A stretch of DNA of 26,220 nt from Actinomycetes bacterium. GTDB lineage: Bacteria > Actinomycetota > Actinomycetes > Propionibacteriales > Propionibacteriaceae. The stretch spans positions 1 through 26,220 of the forward strand of contig JAEXCA010000180.1 of NCBI GenBank assembly GCA_023393755.1, given 5' to 3'. The notes under the pieces were generated by a model. It was given only the letters and a program-made list of their open reading frames with translations, was not told the DNA's origin and ran no database searches. Made by a program: the position numbers and the translations under genes. Below, piece by piece: positions 13,554 to 20,882 of this stretch (positions are counted from its first letter, which is position 1; each line of letters begins with the position of its first letter).

Positions 13554-13952
13554 GTGGCCACTCCAGCCGATCCGGTACCATTCTCCGCCGCCCGCGCGCT
13601 CCGCTCGGCGGCGTGGTTCGGCGCTGCCGGGCTGGCGCTGAGCGTCACCCACACCCTCACCGGCTGGGGCCTGGCCTGTCCCTGGCGAGCATGGACCGGG
13701 ACGCTGTGCCCGCTCTGCGGCGGCACCAGGATGGGTACCCGCCTGCTGGCCGGCGATCTGGCCGGAGCCTGGGCGCAGAACCCGTTCGTGCTGGTCCTGC
13801 TGGGGTTGGGCGGGCTGGCGGTGGTCGCCTGGACGATCGAGGCGGCGGGCGGGCCGGCGCTCCGTCCGCCACCGGCGTTGCGGTCGCCCGCTCTGTGGTG
13901 GAGCCTGCTCGGCGCGGCCGCGCTCGGCTTCACCATCTGGCGAAACCTGTAG
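13554..13952 (+). CDS. DUF2752 membrane protein
   Basis: This 132-residue protein has hydrophobic segments at about 18-38, 77-96 and 112-130. Between the first two lies the DUF2752 signature: ACPWRAWTGTLCPLCGGTRMGTRLLAGDLAGAWAQNPF, with C42, the CPLCGG pair (C52, C55), and the G-D...A...N-P pattern. The usual motif is C-P-G-C-G-x-x-R; here it is C-P-L-C-G-G-T-R, a common variant. The function is unknown; the paired cysteines near a membrane surface suggest a redox or metal site. It starts at GTG 13554 directly after GATAAT. The Crp-like gene follows 92 bases later with its own ribosome site. Confidence 0.85.
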   Translation: MATPADPVPFSAARALRSAAWFGAAGLALSVTHTLTGWGLACPWRAWTGTLCPLCGGTRMGTRLLAGDLAGAWAQNPFVLVLLGLGGLAVVAWTIEAAGGPALRPPPALRSPALWWSLLGAAALGFTIWRNL

Positions 13953-14001
13953 CACGAACAATCCCCAACCTCCGGCCCCGAGTCTCGCGGGCACGCTAGG
14001 T

Positions 14002-14019
14002 TGTCAGGAAAACGTCACA
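14002..14019. promoter_or_regulatory. Possible autoregulatory Crp/Fnr-type half-site pair
   Basis: TGTCA (14002-14006) and TCACA (14015-14019) resemble the TGTGA/TCACA halves of a Crp box with one mismatch and a spacer of eight instead of six. It lies 26 bases before the Crp-like gene, directly after TAGGTT (13997-14002), a plausible -10. This is a weak call based on position and partial match. Confidence 0.22.
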
Positions 14020-14044
14020 TCTCCTCGACCCCGGAGGAACGTCA

Positions 14045-14734
14045 ATGGCCATGGAAGGCACCTTCGGCCACGCCAGCCGGAGCCTGCAGTTGCTCCTGGA
14101 GGCGTACGTGGGCGCTCGCCTGCCGGAGTGGCCGGTCTTCGCGTCCACCCTGAAGCTGGTCCGCCTGCCGGCCGGCGACACCCTGTTCCAGGCCGGCGAA
14201 TCGCACCCCTTCATCTACCTGGTCCATGCCGGACTGACCCGGGCGCAGGCGACGACGTCGGCCGGTCACACCTCGACCGTCTTCTTCTCCGAGGAAGGCG
14301 ACATCCTGGCGGCGATGACCTCGTTGGGGCCACGGTCGGCGCGGCGACTGTACGAACGCGGGCTGCATCCCCGCCTGGACGACCTGAAACCGGCAGTCGA
14401 AGGACGGTCGCTGCACACCGTCAGCGCCGTCGAGCCGTCGGTGCTGATGCGGGGCGACTACCGCGCGGTGGACCAGCTCGCCCAGCGCCACCACGCCTGG
14501 GCGATCCTGACCGGCGCGATCACCACGATCTACGCGATGACCCAGCAGGCCGACCTGATCTGGAACCGGGACACCCCGGAGGACCGCTACCGGAGCCTGC
14601 TGAGCGAACGTCCCGACCTGGTCTCCCGGCTGACCCAGCGCGAGCTGGCGGCCTACCTGAACGTCACCGAGACGACCATGTCGCGGATCGCGAAGCGGGT
14701 GCGCCGCGAGCCGGGAGCCCCGGCCACCTCCTGA
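14045..14734 (+). CDS. Crp/Fnr-family transcriptional regulator
   Basis: This is a 229-residue protein. The N-terminal cyclic-nucleotide-binding-like barrel is seen at about 35-140: VRLPAGDTLFQAGE, FIYLVHAGLTRAQ, STVFFSEEGDIL. The C-terminal winged helix is at about 196-220: LTQRELAAYLNVTETTMSRIAKRVR. The preceding TPEDRYRSLLSERPDLVSRL is typical of Crp/Fnr proteins of the E-R-Y-x-x-L-L type. The barrel lacks the R-S/T phosphate-binding pair of true cAMP receptors, has no Fnr-like cysteine cluster, and carries an insert-like RRLYERGLHPRLDDLKPAVEGRS. The effector is therefore unknown and may be protein- or redox-based. The start ATG 14045 follows GGAGG (14033-14037). The stop codon abuts the stop of the convergent gene with no intervening base. 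Confidence 0.87.
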   Translation: MAMEGTFGHASRSLQLLLEAYVGARLPEWPVFASTLKLVRLPAGDTLFQAGESHPFIYLVHAGLTRAQATTSAGHTSTVFFSEEGDILAAMTSLGPRSARRLYERGLHPRLDDLKPAVEGRSLHTVSAVEPSVLMRGDYRAVDQLAQRHHAWAILTGAITTIYAMTQQADLIWNRDTPEDRYRSLLSERPDLVSRLTQRELAAYLNVTETTMSRIAKRVRREPGAPATS

Positions 14735-15490
14735 CTACGCCTGCCCGGCCGGGGTCGGTTCCGCCTGCTCCGAGGACGCCGGGGTGGGTGTCGCCGTGGG
14801 CGTGGGTTCCGGGGTCTCGGCCGTCGGGGTGGGCGCCGGGGATTCGGACGGCACCTGGGTCGGAGCCTCCGTCGGGGTGTCGGTGGGCGTCGGGGTCGGG
14901 GTGGCCTCCGGCGTCGGGCTCTGCGTTGGCACGGTCTCGGTCGGGGTGGGTTCGGGCTCGGGTTCGGCGCTGGGCGGGCTCTCCGGACGGACGACCTTGC
15001 CGACCGTGGTGCCCTCGCCGCCGTCCATCGAACGACCGGTGAGCAGTTCGTAGCCGGTGATCGCCGCGAACGCGATCACGAAGATCGCGACGGCACCGGC
15101 CAGCGCCCGCAGCCCCACCCGGCGCCAGGTGCGTCCCTTGTCCGGCGGGAGATCGGGTTCCGGCGCTCCGCCGGGCTCGGCGGACGGGGGCTGCTCGTCC
15201 TCGTCCAGCTCGGGGTCCGCGTCCCGGATCCGGTCCCAGCCCCGCTGCATCACCGAGCCGAGCCGGCGTCCGGTGCGGTCCAGGCCGGCGGTGTAGACGG
15301 TGCCGGCGATGGCGCCCACCACGCTGGCCAGCGCGGCGCCGAAGATGGTGCCGGCCGTGCCCAGGGACGATCCGACGTACGCGACGGTGGCCGCCGCCGC
15401 GGCGCTGCCCAGCAGCTGCGGCAGGGAAAAGCTCAGTTTGGCGGGTTCCTCGGCGTCGCCGTCGGCCTTCTTGTCGGGTTCTTCACTCAC
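14735..15490 (-). CDS. Membrane protein with Pro/Thr/Glu-rich extracytoplasmic tail (unknown function)
   Basis: This is a 251-residue protein. A short acidic N-terminus is followed by a Gly/Ala-rich hydrophobic region (about 24-70, probably two close helices around GSSLGTAGTIFGAALASVVGAIAG), a charged segment (RTGRRLGSVMQRGWDRIRDADPELDEDE), a second helix at about 125-150 (ALAGAVAIFVIAFAAITGYELLTG), and about 95 residues dominated by PTPTPTETP-type repeats. The tail looks like a wall-spanning, possibly O-mannosylated stalk; that is inferred from composition. I recognise no domain. The GTG start at 15490 lacks a good Shine-Dalgarno but overlaps the stop of a small upstream ORF, which may supply ribosomes. 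It converges on the Crp-like gene, stop to stop with zero spacing. Confidence 0.75.
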   Translation of the reverse strand: MSEEPDKKADGDAEEPAKLSFSLPQLLGSAAAAATVAYVGSSLGTAGTIFGAALASVVGAIAGTVYTAGLDRTGRRLGSVMQRGWDRIRDADPELDEDEQPPSAEPGGAPEPDLPPDKGRTWRRVGLRALAGAVAIFVIAFAAITGYELLTGRSMDGGEGTTVGKVVRPESPPSAEPEPEPTPTETVPTQSPTPEATPTPTPTDTPTEAPTQVPSESPAPTPTAETPEPTPTATPTPASSEQAEPTPAGQA

Positions 15491-15515
15491 TGCTGGTCAC
15501 TGCCTGGTCGTCCAT
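15483..15515 (-). CDS. Possible 10-codon upstream ORF overlapping the next start
   Basis: MDDQAVTSSE followed by TGA, read from ATG 15515, with GGAG a few bases upstream. Its stop (15485-15483) lies inside codons 2-3 of the downstream gene, whose own GTG at 15490 has no clear ribosome site, an arrangement that favours translational coupling. A -10-like TAGGCT lies at 15538-15533. No homology supports it. Confidence 0.3.
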   Translation of the reverse strand: MDDQAVTSSE

Positions 15516-15556
15516 CATCACTCCGACGGACCAGCCTAGTTGCTGCCGCCAAGCCG

Positions 15557-15582
15557 GGCCCACCGGGGACGGTGGTGGACCG
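15557..15582 (-). terminator. Possible terminator hairpin after the glycosyltransferase gene
   Basis: CCACCG (15560-15565) pairs with CGGTGG (15570-15575) around GGGA, flanked by CCGG at 15554-15557 and 15579-15582. It lies about 40 bases beyond the glycosyltransferase stop. The loop side contains the ACCGGGGACGGT core shared with intergenic repeats elsewhere in the window. Confidence 0.4.
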
Positions 15583-15617
15583 GTCGCCGCGCCGTCCGGC
15601 GAATCCTGGGTGCAGGC

Positions 15618-16760
15618 TCAGGGCAGGACGCCCACCTGCTCGGCGATCAGCCGGGCGATCTGGTGGGAGGCCTGCGGCCGGGCGAGGCCGGCGCTGGCCC
15701 GGGCGACCCGGGCCCGCTCGGCGGGGTCGGTGACCCACTGCCGCAGGACGGCCAGGGCGTCGCGGGCGCGGGGCGCCCAGACCCCGGCGCCACCTTCCAC
15801 CACGTAGTCGACGTTGCCGTCCTCCTGCCCGGGTAGGCGGGAGTACAGCAGGATCGGCAGCCCACAGATGAAGGCCTCGCTGATGCTGCCCGGGCCCGCC
15901 TTGGTGACCATGATGTCGGAGGCCCGCATGAACGCCGGCATCTCCCGGGTGAACCCGTAGATATGCGCGGGCAGCTGCCAGTCGACCGCCTCCAGATCGC
16001 GCCGCAGGTCCTCGTTGCGGCCGCAGATCACCACCAGGGTGGCCTGGAAGTCCGACCTGTTGAGGGCCTTGGCGATCCGTTTGACGCCGCCCAGGCCGTC
16101 CCCGCCACCGACCACCAGGATCACCGGAAGGTCGGTGCGCCAGCCCATGTCGCGGCGCCAGGCGTCCCGATCCGGCAACGGGGTGAGGAACCGGTTGGCC
16201 ACCGGCAGACCGACCACCCGCAGGTTCCCCGCCGGGATCCCGTAGCGGACGGCCACCGCCTTGGCCTGTTCGGTGGGCACCACCACCAGGTCGGCGCGAC
16301 GGTCGAACCAGAAGGCATGGGTGGAGACCATGTCGGTCACCACCGTGATGAACGGCCGCGGTGACTTGCGCATCGCCCGGGCGAGGTGGGTGTTCACCAG
16401 GGGATGCACCGAGATGATCAGGTCGGCCGGGTTCTCGGCCACCAGCCGCTTGGCGGCCTTGCGCAGGTAGGGGTAGCTGAGGTCGTTGAGCACATTGCTG
16501 CCGCTGCGGGTGTTGGTGGCCTTGAAGGACAGCCCCCAGGCCTGCGGCACGCGGGAGATCTCGGGATAGATCTCCGGGGCCCGGTTCAGCGGCGTCGGGT
16601 AGTACTCCCGGAAGAAGTCCACCATCGCGCAGTCGAAGCGTCCGGGGAACTCCAGGTCGATCGTCTCGATGATCGCCTCGGTGGCCGAGCGGTGCCCGCC
16701 GCCGGTGTCGGAGAACAGGAACAGCAGCCGCTTGGCTGGGGCCGGCGCCGGCTCAGTCAT
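15618..16760 (-). CDS. GT28-type glycosyltransferase (MGDG synthase / processive diacylglycerol glucosyltransferase-like)
   Basis: This is a 380-residue protein. The N-terminal MGDG-synthase-type domain shows FLFSDTGGGHRSATEAI (the glycine loop contacting the acceptor) and LIISVHPLVNTHLARAM. The C-terminal GT-B domain shows PVILVVGGGDGLGGVKRIAKAL, LVVICGRNEDLRR, IYGFTREMPAFMRASDIMVTKAGPGSISEAFICGLPILLY and GQEDGNVDYVVEGGAG. These match the MurG/UgtP/MGD1 superfamily that uses UDP-sugars, mostly to glycosylate membrane lipids. A lipid-linked sugar acceptor is inferred. ATG 16760 follows GGAG at a good distance and lies 28 bases after the DUF3048 stop, so the two form an operon. No transmembrane segment is seen; peripheral membrane association is expected. 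Confidence 0.85.
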   Translation of the reverse strand: MTEPAPAPAKRLLFLFSDTGGGHRSATEAIIETIDLEFPGRFDCAMVDFFREYYPTPLNRAPEIYPEISRVPQAWGLSFKATNTRSGSNVLNDLSYPYLRKAAKRLVAENPADLIISVHPLVNTHLARAMRKSPRPFITVVTDMVSTHAFWFDRRADLVVVPTEQAKAVAVRYGIPAGNLRVVGLPVANRFLTPLPDRDAWRRDMGWRTDLPVILVVGGGDGLGGVKRIAKALNRSDFQATLVVICGRNEDLRRDLEAVDWQLPAHIYGFTREMPAFMRASDIMVTKAGPGSISEAFICGLPILLYSRLPGQEDGNVDYVVEGGAGVWAPRARDALAVLRQWVTDPAERARVARASAGLARPQASHQIARLIAEQVGVLP

Positions 16761-16788
16761 GGTCAGGCTCCGTCGGGACGAGGTGGAA

Positions 16789-17943
16789 TCAGGCCTTGAT
16801 GGTGATCTTCGACTTGGTGTGCGGAAGCTCGACGAAGGTGCGGCCGGGGGCCATCCGCAGCGGGGTGCCGTCGTCGAGGACGAACTCGAACAGCGAATCG
16901 ACGTCCTCGGTCTTGCTCCAGGTGCCCTGCACGTACGCCCCGCCGTGGGCGTAGTAGAAGGTGCCGGACTTGCCGGTGACGTCGTGGAACGGCTCGTGGT
17001 GGGCGAAATGCTGCTTGGCCAGGATGACCAGGACGTTGTCGGTGGTCACCCGCGAGCCGTCCTTCAGCACGTGCTTGCCCCAGGGCATGGAGCGCCGGTA
17101 GACGCCCTTCTTGGCGTCGTAGCTGTAGCCCATGTTGTAGGAGTCGCCCTTCTGCCAGGGCACCGAGACGGTCTTGGCCGGCTGGCCCGAGACCTCGGTC
17201 GAGGGCACCTCGTCGCCGGTGGCGAAGGGGAAGTAGAGCACCTGCGGGGTGGTCGTGGTCTTGCTCTGCTCGGCCAGCTTCTCCGGGTGGCAGAGCACCG
17301 CGCGGTCGTAGTACTTCTGGCCGTTGAGGGTGCGCACCCGGCTGCCGTCGATCGAGTACGAGCCGGTGCCCTTGGTGGCCATGTAGGTCAGCTTGTAGTC
17401 CAGGCCCTTGGCGTTCTTCTTGAAGTACTTCAGCGTCCAGCCGGCGGCGCCGGTGTTGCCGATGATCGCGTCCATCGGGGAGAGCAGCGGGATGTCGACC
17501 GGACGGATCGAACGCACCGGCCCGACCGCCTCGGCGTACTTCGAGTGGAAGACCGGCACCAGCCGGGTGCCGCTCTGGTACAGCCCGGCCGGGTAGCCGT
17601 CCAGTTCGACGAAGACGATGTCGGCGTCGTTGATCCCCGACTGCGGGTGCTCGCCCTTGTTGTCCGGCACCTTGACCGCGACCACCGCGCGCTCGGCGTC
17701 GGCCGGGTCGTCCAGCAGGGTGCCGGTCAGCGGCCAGCGGGGACGCGGGTCGACGGTGGGCGTCGGCTCCGGGGTCGGGGACGGTTCCGGCGTGCCGGAA
17801 CTGGCCGGCGGGCCCGAGGGCGCCCCGGTGGGGGTCTCGGCGACTGCCGGGGAAGTGCACCCGGCCAACAGGGGGGTGGCGACTGCCGCCGCTCCCGCCC
17901 CGATCGCGCCGACCATGAGCGTCCGGCGGCTCACCGACTCCAT
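16789..17943 (-). CDS. DUF3048 (YerB-like) lipoprotein with Tat-type signal
   Basis: This is a 384-residue protein. The N-terminus combines a twin-arginine motif (SRRTLM, 5-10) with a hydrophobic Ala/Gly stretch and a lipobox LLAGC (C29), so it is probably Tat-exported, lipidated and anchored outside. A Pro/Thr/Ser-rich linker (about 33-68) follows. The DUF3048 body contains WPLTGTLLDDP, AVVAVKVPDNKGEHPQSGINDADIVFVEL, RLVPVFHSKYAEAVGPVRSIRPVDIPLL and DAIIGNTGAAGW. Its C-terminal subdomain contains YDRAVLCHPEKL, VRSTF-like YNMGYSYDAKKGVYRRSMPWG, VLVILAKQ and TFVELPHTKSKITIKA. The family's activity is unknown; its members are secreted or surface proteins. The gene heads a two-gene operon with the glycosyltransferase. 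A TAGCAT box (17997-17992) lies about 50 bases upstream of ATG 17943, and GGAGG precedes the start. Confidence 0.9.
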   Translation of the reverse strand: MESVSRRTLMVGAIGAGAAAVATPLLAGCTSPAVAETPTGAPSGPPASSGTPEPSPTPEPTPTVDPRPRWPLTGTLLDDPADAERAVVAVKVPDNKGEHPQSGINDADIVFVELDGYPAGLYQSGTRLVPVFHSKYAEAVGPVRSIRPVDIPLLSPMDAIIGNTGAAGWTLKYFKKNAKGLDYKLTYMATKGTGSYSIDGSRVRTLNGQKYYDRAVLCHPEKLAEQSKTTTTPQVLYFPFATGDEVPSTEVSGQPAKTVSVPWQKGDSYNMGYSYDAKKGVYRRSMPWGKHVLKDGSRVTTDNVLVILAKQHFAHHEPFHDVTGKSGTFYYAHGGAYVQGTWSKTEDVDSLFEFVLDDGTPLRMAPGRTFVELPHTKSKITIKA

Positions 17944-18061
17944 CGCTGTCCCATCCTCCAGATCTCCAGCCCGAGCAGGCTGCCGGGCACCATGCTAGGG
18001 CACGCCACCCAACCGGGACGCGGTGGGAGAGCGAACCTCGTGAGGGCCCGGAGGCGGCGGC

Positions 18062-18361
18062 TCAGGCCTCGTAGTCCATGCAGACCCGGGCGGTCCGCAC
18101 CTTGCCGATGAACTGCGCGACCGCCACGTGCCGGGGGTGGGTGGCGTAGGCCTGCAGCGCCTCGACCGACTCGAACTCGCTGTAGAGCACCAGGTCGTAG
18201 GAGTGCTCCAGCGGGTCGGCGCCGATCGCCACCTCGAGGGTGAGCAGGCCGGGCAGGTCCCGCAGGGCATGCAGGTCGGCCTGCACCCTGGCCAGGTTGG
18301 CGGCCTTGTCGGCGCCCTCGGCCTCGTCGGCGAAGTTCCACATCACGATGTGCTTGATCAC
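18062..18361 (-). CDS. Dabb-family (stress-responsive A/B barrel) protein
   Basis: This 99-residue protein is a complete Dabb domain: IKHIVMWNFADEAEG at the N-terminus (strand 1 with the H-x-V-x-x-x-F pattern), a helix ARVQADLHALRDLPGLL, strand TLEVAIGADPLEHSYDLVLYSEFESVEALQAYATHPRHVAVAQFI, and a final VCMDYEA. Such small dimeric ferredoxin-like proteins occur as stress proteins and occasional polyketide cyclases; here no cluster context points to the latter. The GTG at 18361 is preceded by GAGAAT (18373-18368) with six bases between, so the mRNA is likely leaderless. Monocistronic. Confidence 0.87.
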   Translation of the reverse strand: MIKHIVMWNFADEAEGADKAANLARVQADLHALRDLPGLLTLEVAIGADPLEHSYDLVLYSEFESVEALQAYATHPRHVAVAQFIGKVRTARVCMDYEA

Positions 18362-18502
18362 CCCGCGATTCTCGCACGGAAGTCCCCGGACGCGGGCTGG
18401 TTCCTCGGCGCCCGCAACCCTCCCCGCATCCCACGACTGGCCGCAGGTCCGTCCCCACCATCACCGAGGGCCGCTCCTGGCGTCCAGCGCCTGTGTCCCG
18501 GT

Positions 18503-18592
18503 GTGGACCGGGGGACGGTTCTCCGGTCCAAAGTGGACCGGGGGACGGGTCTCCGGTCCAAAGTTGACCGGGGGACGGTTCTCCGGTCCGAA
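18503..18592 (+). repeat. Three tandem 30-bp repeats plus an inverted copy
   Basis: The unit begins GTGGACCGGGGGACGGTT and ends CTCCGGTCCAAA; copies are at 18503-18532, 18533-18562 and 18563-18592 with one to two differences each. At 18601-18622 the first 21 bases recur inverted (GAGAACCGTCCCCTGGTCCA on the plus strand), so any copy can fold with it. Related single copies occur at 6841-6861 and 24997-25038, and the core ACCGGGGACGGT is at 15562-15573. Confidence 0.8.
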
Positions 18593-18675
18593 ATGAGCCA
18601 GAGAACCGTCCCCTGGTCCACGCCCCGCCATTCACCGAGGTCTCGCCCTATCGCCGAGGGCTCGTGCCTGGGTGG

Positions 18676-18703
18676 AGGCCCTCGGCGGCAACGGAGGCCC
18701 TCG
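18676..18703 (-). repeat. Dispersed GAGGGCCTCCGTTG repeat, second copy
   Basis: On the minus strand this reads CGAGGGCCTCCGTTGCCG followed by CCGAGGGCCT. It is 26/28 identical to 11237-11264, differing only by two C/T changes. Both copies lie in gene-free spacers near other repeats. Confidence 0.6.
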
Positions 18704-18777
18704 ATGACGGAGGGCGCCGTGGGAACCGGGACGGACGGGTACTGCGCGCCGTGGCACCATCGCCGATTAGGACGGAC

Positions 18778-20133
18778 TCAGTGGCGATCGGCGGCGGACG
18801 GCGGTCCGCCGGGGCGGCCCAGGCGGACCAGGTCGAGCAGCTCGTGCCAGGCCTCGATCTTGGCGCGCTGGCGTCCGCCGGCTTCGCCGCGGGCCTGCTC
18901 GGCGGCGTCGATCCGCTGCCAGTCCGCCAGGGTGGACGGGGCGAAGCCGCGGGCGTCCAGCACCTGGTCGAGGTCGGTCAGCTCTCGAACGGGCGCGTCG
19001 GCGAGGTCGGTCACCAGGTGGGCGACGGTCTCGGCGGCGTCCGCCTTGTTGGTGCCGATCACCCCGATCGGGCCGCGCTTGATCCAGCCCACCGCGTACT
19101 CGCCGGGACGTACCTCGCCGGCCTCGGTGACCCGGCCCTCGGCGTTGGGGATCCGGCCGGTGGCGGCGTCGAACGGGACGCCGGGCAGCGGGATGCCCCG
19201 GTAGCCGATCGCCCGCAGCACCAGCTCCGCCTCGAGGCTGGTGAACTCGCCGGTGCCCTCGACCGCGCCGGGACCGGCGGGGGCGGTGCGCTCGACGGCG
19301 ATCCGCTCGACCCGGCCGGTGCCGACCAGCCGGGCCGGGCGGTGCCAGAACAGGAAGTGCAACCGGGCCCGGGGCTGCTCGACGACCCGCTGAACCGCGT
19401 CGGCAAGAGCGCCGACGTTCGCCCTGGTGCGCCGGTCGAGGACGTCCTCGTCGATCGCCGCCAGGTCGACTCCCTCGACGCTCACCACCACCTCGGGGGT
19501 GTTGACCAGTTCCCGCAGCTCGGTGGTGGTGAAGCTGGCGTGCTCGGGACCGCGCCGGCCGATCACCCAGACGTCGTCGACCTCGGCGGCGGCGAGTTCG
19601 GCCAGCACCGGCTGCGGCATGTCGGTGGCGGCGAGTTCGGCGGCCGGCTTGAGCAGGATGCGGGCGACGTCCACCGCGACATTGCCCACGCCGGCGATCA
19701 CCGCGGTCCGGACGCCGTGCAGCGACTGCGGGGTGGCGTCCGGGTGGCCGGAGTACCAGGCGACGAACTCGCGGGCCGAACGACTGCCCAGCAGTGATTC
19801 GCCCGGGATGTCCATCCGGCGGTCCTCGCTGGCCCCGGCGGCGTAGATCACCGCGTCGTAGGCGGCCCTGAGTTCGTCGACGGTCACGTCCCGGCCCAGT
19901 TCCACCAGGCCGCGGAAGCGCACCCGCTCGTCCTCGAACACCCGGGCCAGCACGCCGGCGATCGCCTTGATGCTCTCGTGGTCGGGCGCGACGCCGTAGC
20001 GCAGCAGCCCGAACGGGGTGGGCAGCCGGTCGAAGATGTCGATCCGGACGTCGAAGGGCGCGGTCTTGAGCAGTGCCTGGGCGGCGAACAGGCCGGACGG
20101 CCCGGCCCCGACCACGGCGATCCGCCTGGCCAT
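18778..20133 (-). CDS. fprA: Ferredoxin/flavodoxin-NADP+ reductase, FprA (adrenodoxin reductase) type
   Basis: This is a 451-residue flavoprotein transferring electrons between NADPH and ferredoxin. It aligns along its whole length with what I know of mycobacterial FprA: FAD motif GAGPSG (9-14), PTPFGLLRYGVAPDHESIKAI, DAVIYAAGASEDRRMDIPGE, NADP motif AGVGNVAVDVARILL, VIGRRGPEHASFTTTELREL, AIGYRGIPLPGVPFD and the C-terminal VGWIKRGPIGVIGTNKADAAETV. The ATG at 20133 overlaps the stop of the deacetylase gene by one base, with GGGGAGG upstream; a GTG three bases earlier is also possible. It is the last gene of a three-gene operon. There is no fused ferredoxin domain, and no ferredoxin gene in the window. 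Confidence 0.93.
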   Translation of the reverse strand: MARRIAVVGAGPSGLFAAQALLKTAPFDVRIDIFDRLPTPFGLLRYGVAPDHESIKAIAGVLARVFEDERVRFRGLVELGRDVTVDELRAAYDAVIYAAGASEDRRMDIPGESLLGSRSAREFVAWYSGHPDATPQSLHGVRTAVIAGVGNVAVDVARILLKPAAELAATDMPQPVLAELAAAEVDDVWVIGRRGPEHASFTTTELRELVNTPEVVVSVEGVDLAAIDEDVLDRRTRANVGALADAVQRVVEQPRARLHFLFWHRPARLVGTGRVERIAVERTAPAGPGAVEGTGEFTSLEAELVLRAIGYRGIPLPGVPFDAATGRIPNAEGRVTEAGEVRPGEYAVGWIKRGPIGVIGTNKADAAETVAHLVTDLADAPVRELTDLDQVLDARGFAPSTLADWQRIDAAEQARGEAGGRQRAKIEAWHELLDLVRLGRPGGPPSAADRH

Positions 20134-20882
20134 CACCGCCTCCCCGCGGTGCCCTGGTGACCCGCGGCCGGGGGAGGCGGCGGGACCTCGGCGACGGCCG
20201 CCACGGTCGGGATCCGGTGGCGTTGGCCGCCGACGTGCACCACCTCGTCACCGTCGATCCGCAGCTGGCTGCGGTAGCGGCGCAGGGCCTCGGCCACCCG
20301 GTCGCGATGCTGGTCGAGAGTCGGTTCCCCGGCTCCGGAGATCACCTCGACGAAGCGGACGCCCGTCCGCTCGGCGGCGGCCAGCGCGATGTGATGGCAG
20401 GCGACGTGGTCGGGGTGGCCGTAGCCGCCCAGCCGGTCGTAGCCGACCAGGACGTCCGGGGCGAACCATCGGACGTAGCCCGCCAGGTCGGCGGCCGCCT
20501 CCGCCACCTCGGCGGCAGTGAGGGCGTCGGGTCCGGCTCCGGGTCCCGGTCCGGCCAGTTCGGGGGTCACCCAGGCCATGCCCGAATCGGTGTAGCGCCG
20601 GGGTGGCAGCCCGTCCGCCCGCGCCGGCGGGGTGCCGAGGAAGGCGTGGCGGTGCACCCCGAGGATCTCCAGCGCCGCCGCCAGTTCGGCTTCCCGCAGC
20701 GACACCAGGTCGTCGGTCAGCTCCGGGTCGGTGAGCTCGCCCTGCTCGCCCCGGGTGGCCGTCACCACCGCGACCTCGGCACCACGGGCCACCAGTTCGG
20801 CGATCAGCGCGCCGGTGGCCAGCGTCTCGTCGTCCGGGTGGGCGTGCAGGAACAGCACCCGGCCCGCCGCGTCCAGGATCAT
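20133..20882 (-). CDS. PIG-L family zinc deacetylase, MshB-like
   Basis: This is a 249-residue LmbE/PIG-L protein. The zinc site is intact: HAHPDDE at 13-19 (H15 and D18 ligands, D17 base) and GYGHPDHV at 153-160 (H156 likely catalytic, H159 ligand). RYTDSGMAW (96-104) corresponds to the R-x-x-D-S-G-M element of MshB, which removes acetyl from GlcNAc-inositol in mycothiol synthesis. The protein is shorter than M. tuberculosis MshB (about 300 residues) and ends in a Pro-rich tail. A mycothiol-S-conjugate amidase (Mca) or another sugar deacetylase remains possible; linkage to an mshA-type gene favours MshB. The ATG at 20882 overlaps the mshA stop by four bases (ATGA). The longer frame to 20939 would overlap mshA further and lacks homology. 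Confidence 0.82.
   Translation of the reverse strand: MILDAAGRVLFLHAHPDDETLATGALIAELVARGAEVAVVTATRGEQGELTDPELTDDLVSLREAELAAALEILGVHRHAFLGTPPARADGLPPRRYTDSGMAWVTPELAGPGPGAGPDALTAAEVAEAAADLAGYVRWFAPDVLVGYDRLGGYGHPDHVACHHIALAAAERTGVRFVEVISGAGEPTLDQHRDRVAEALRRYRSQLRIDGDEVVHVGGQRHRIPTVAAVAEVPPPPPAAGHQGTAGRR

Larger units (their letters stand above)
18362..18777. other. Gene-free repeat cluster between the Dabb and fprA genes
   Basis: 416 bases without a believable gene. It contains the 30-bp tandem array (18503-18592) with an inverted partner (18601-18622), the inverted copy of the repeat also found near 11237, and several CACCGAGG/GCCGAGGGC echoes (near 18463, 18632 and 18653). Open frames across the array give only ten-residue periodic peptides, the trivial result of a 30-bp period. 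Confidence 0.6.

Noticed and set aside
18503..18592. CRISPR array
   Set aside because: Repeats are directly adjacent with no unique spacers.
18358..18635. Minus-strand frames with ten-residue repeats (possible repeat peptide gene)
   Set aside because: The periodicity follows simply from the 30-bp tandem DNA repeat; there is no ribosome site, and all frames show it.
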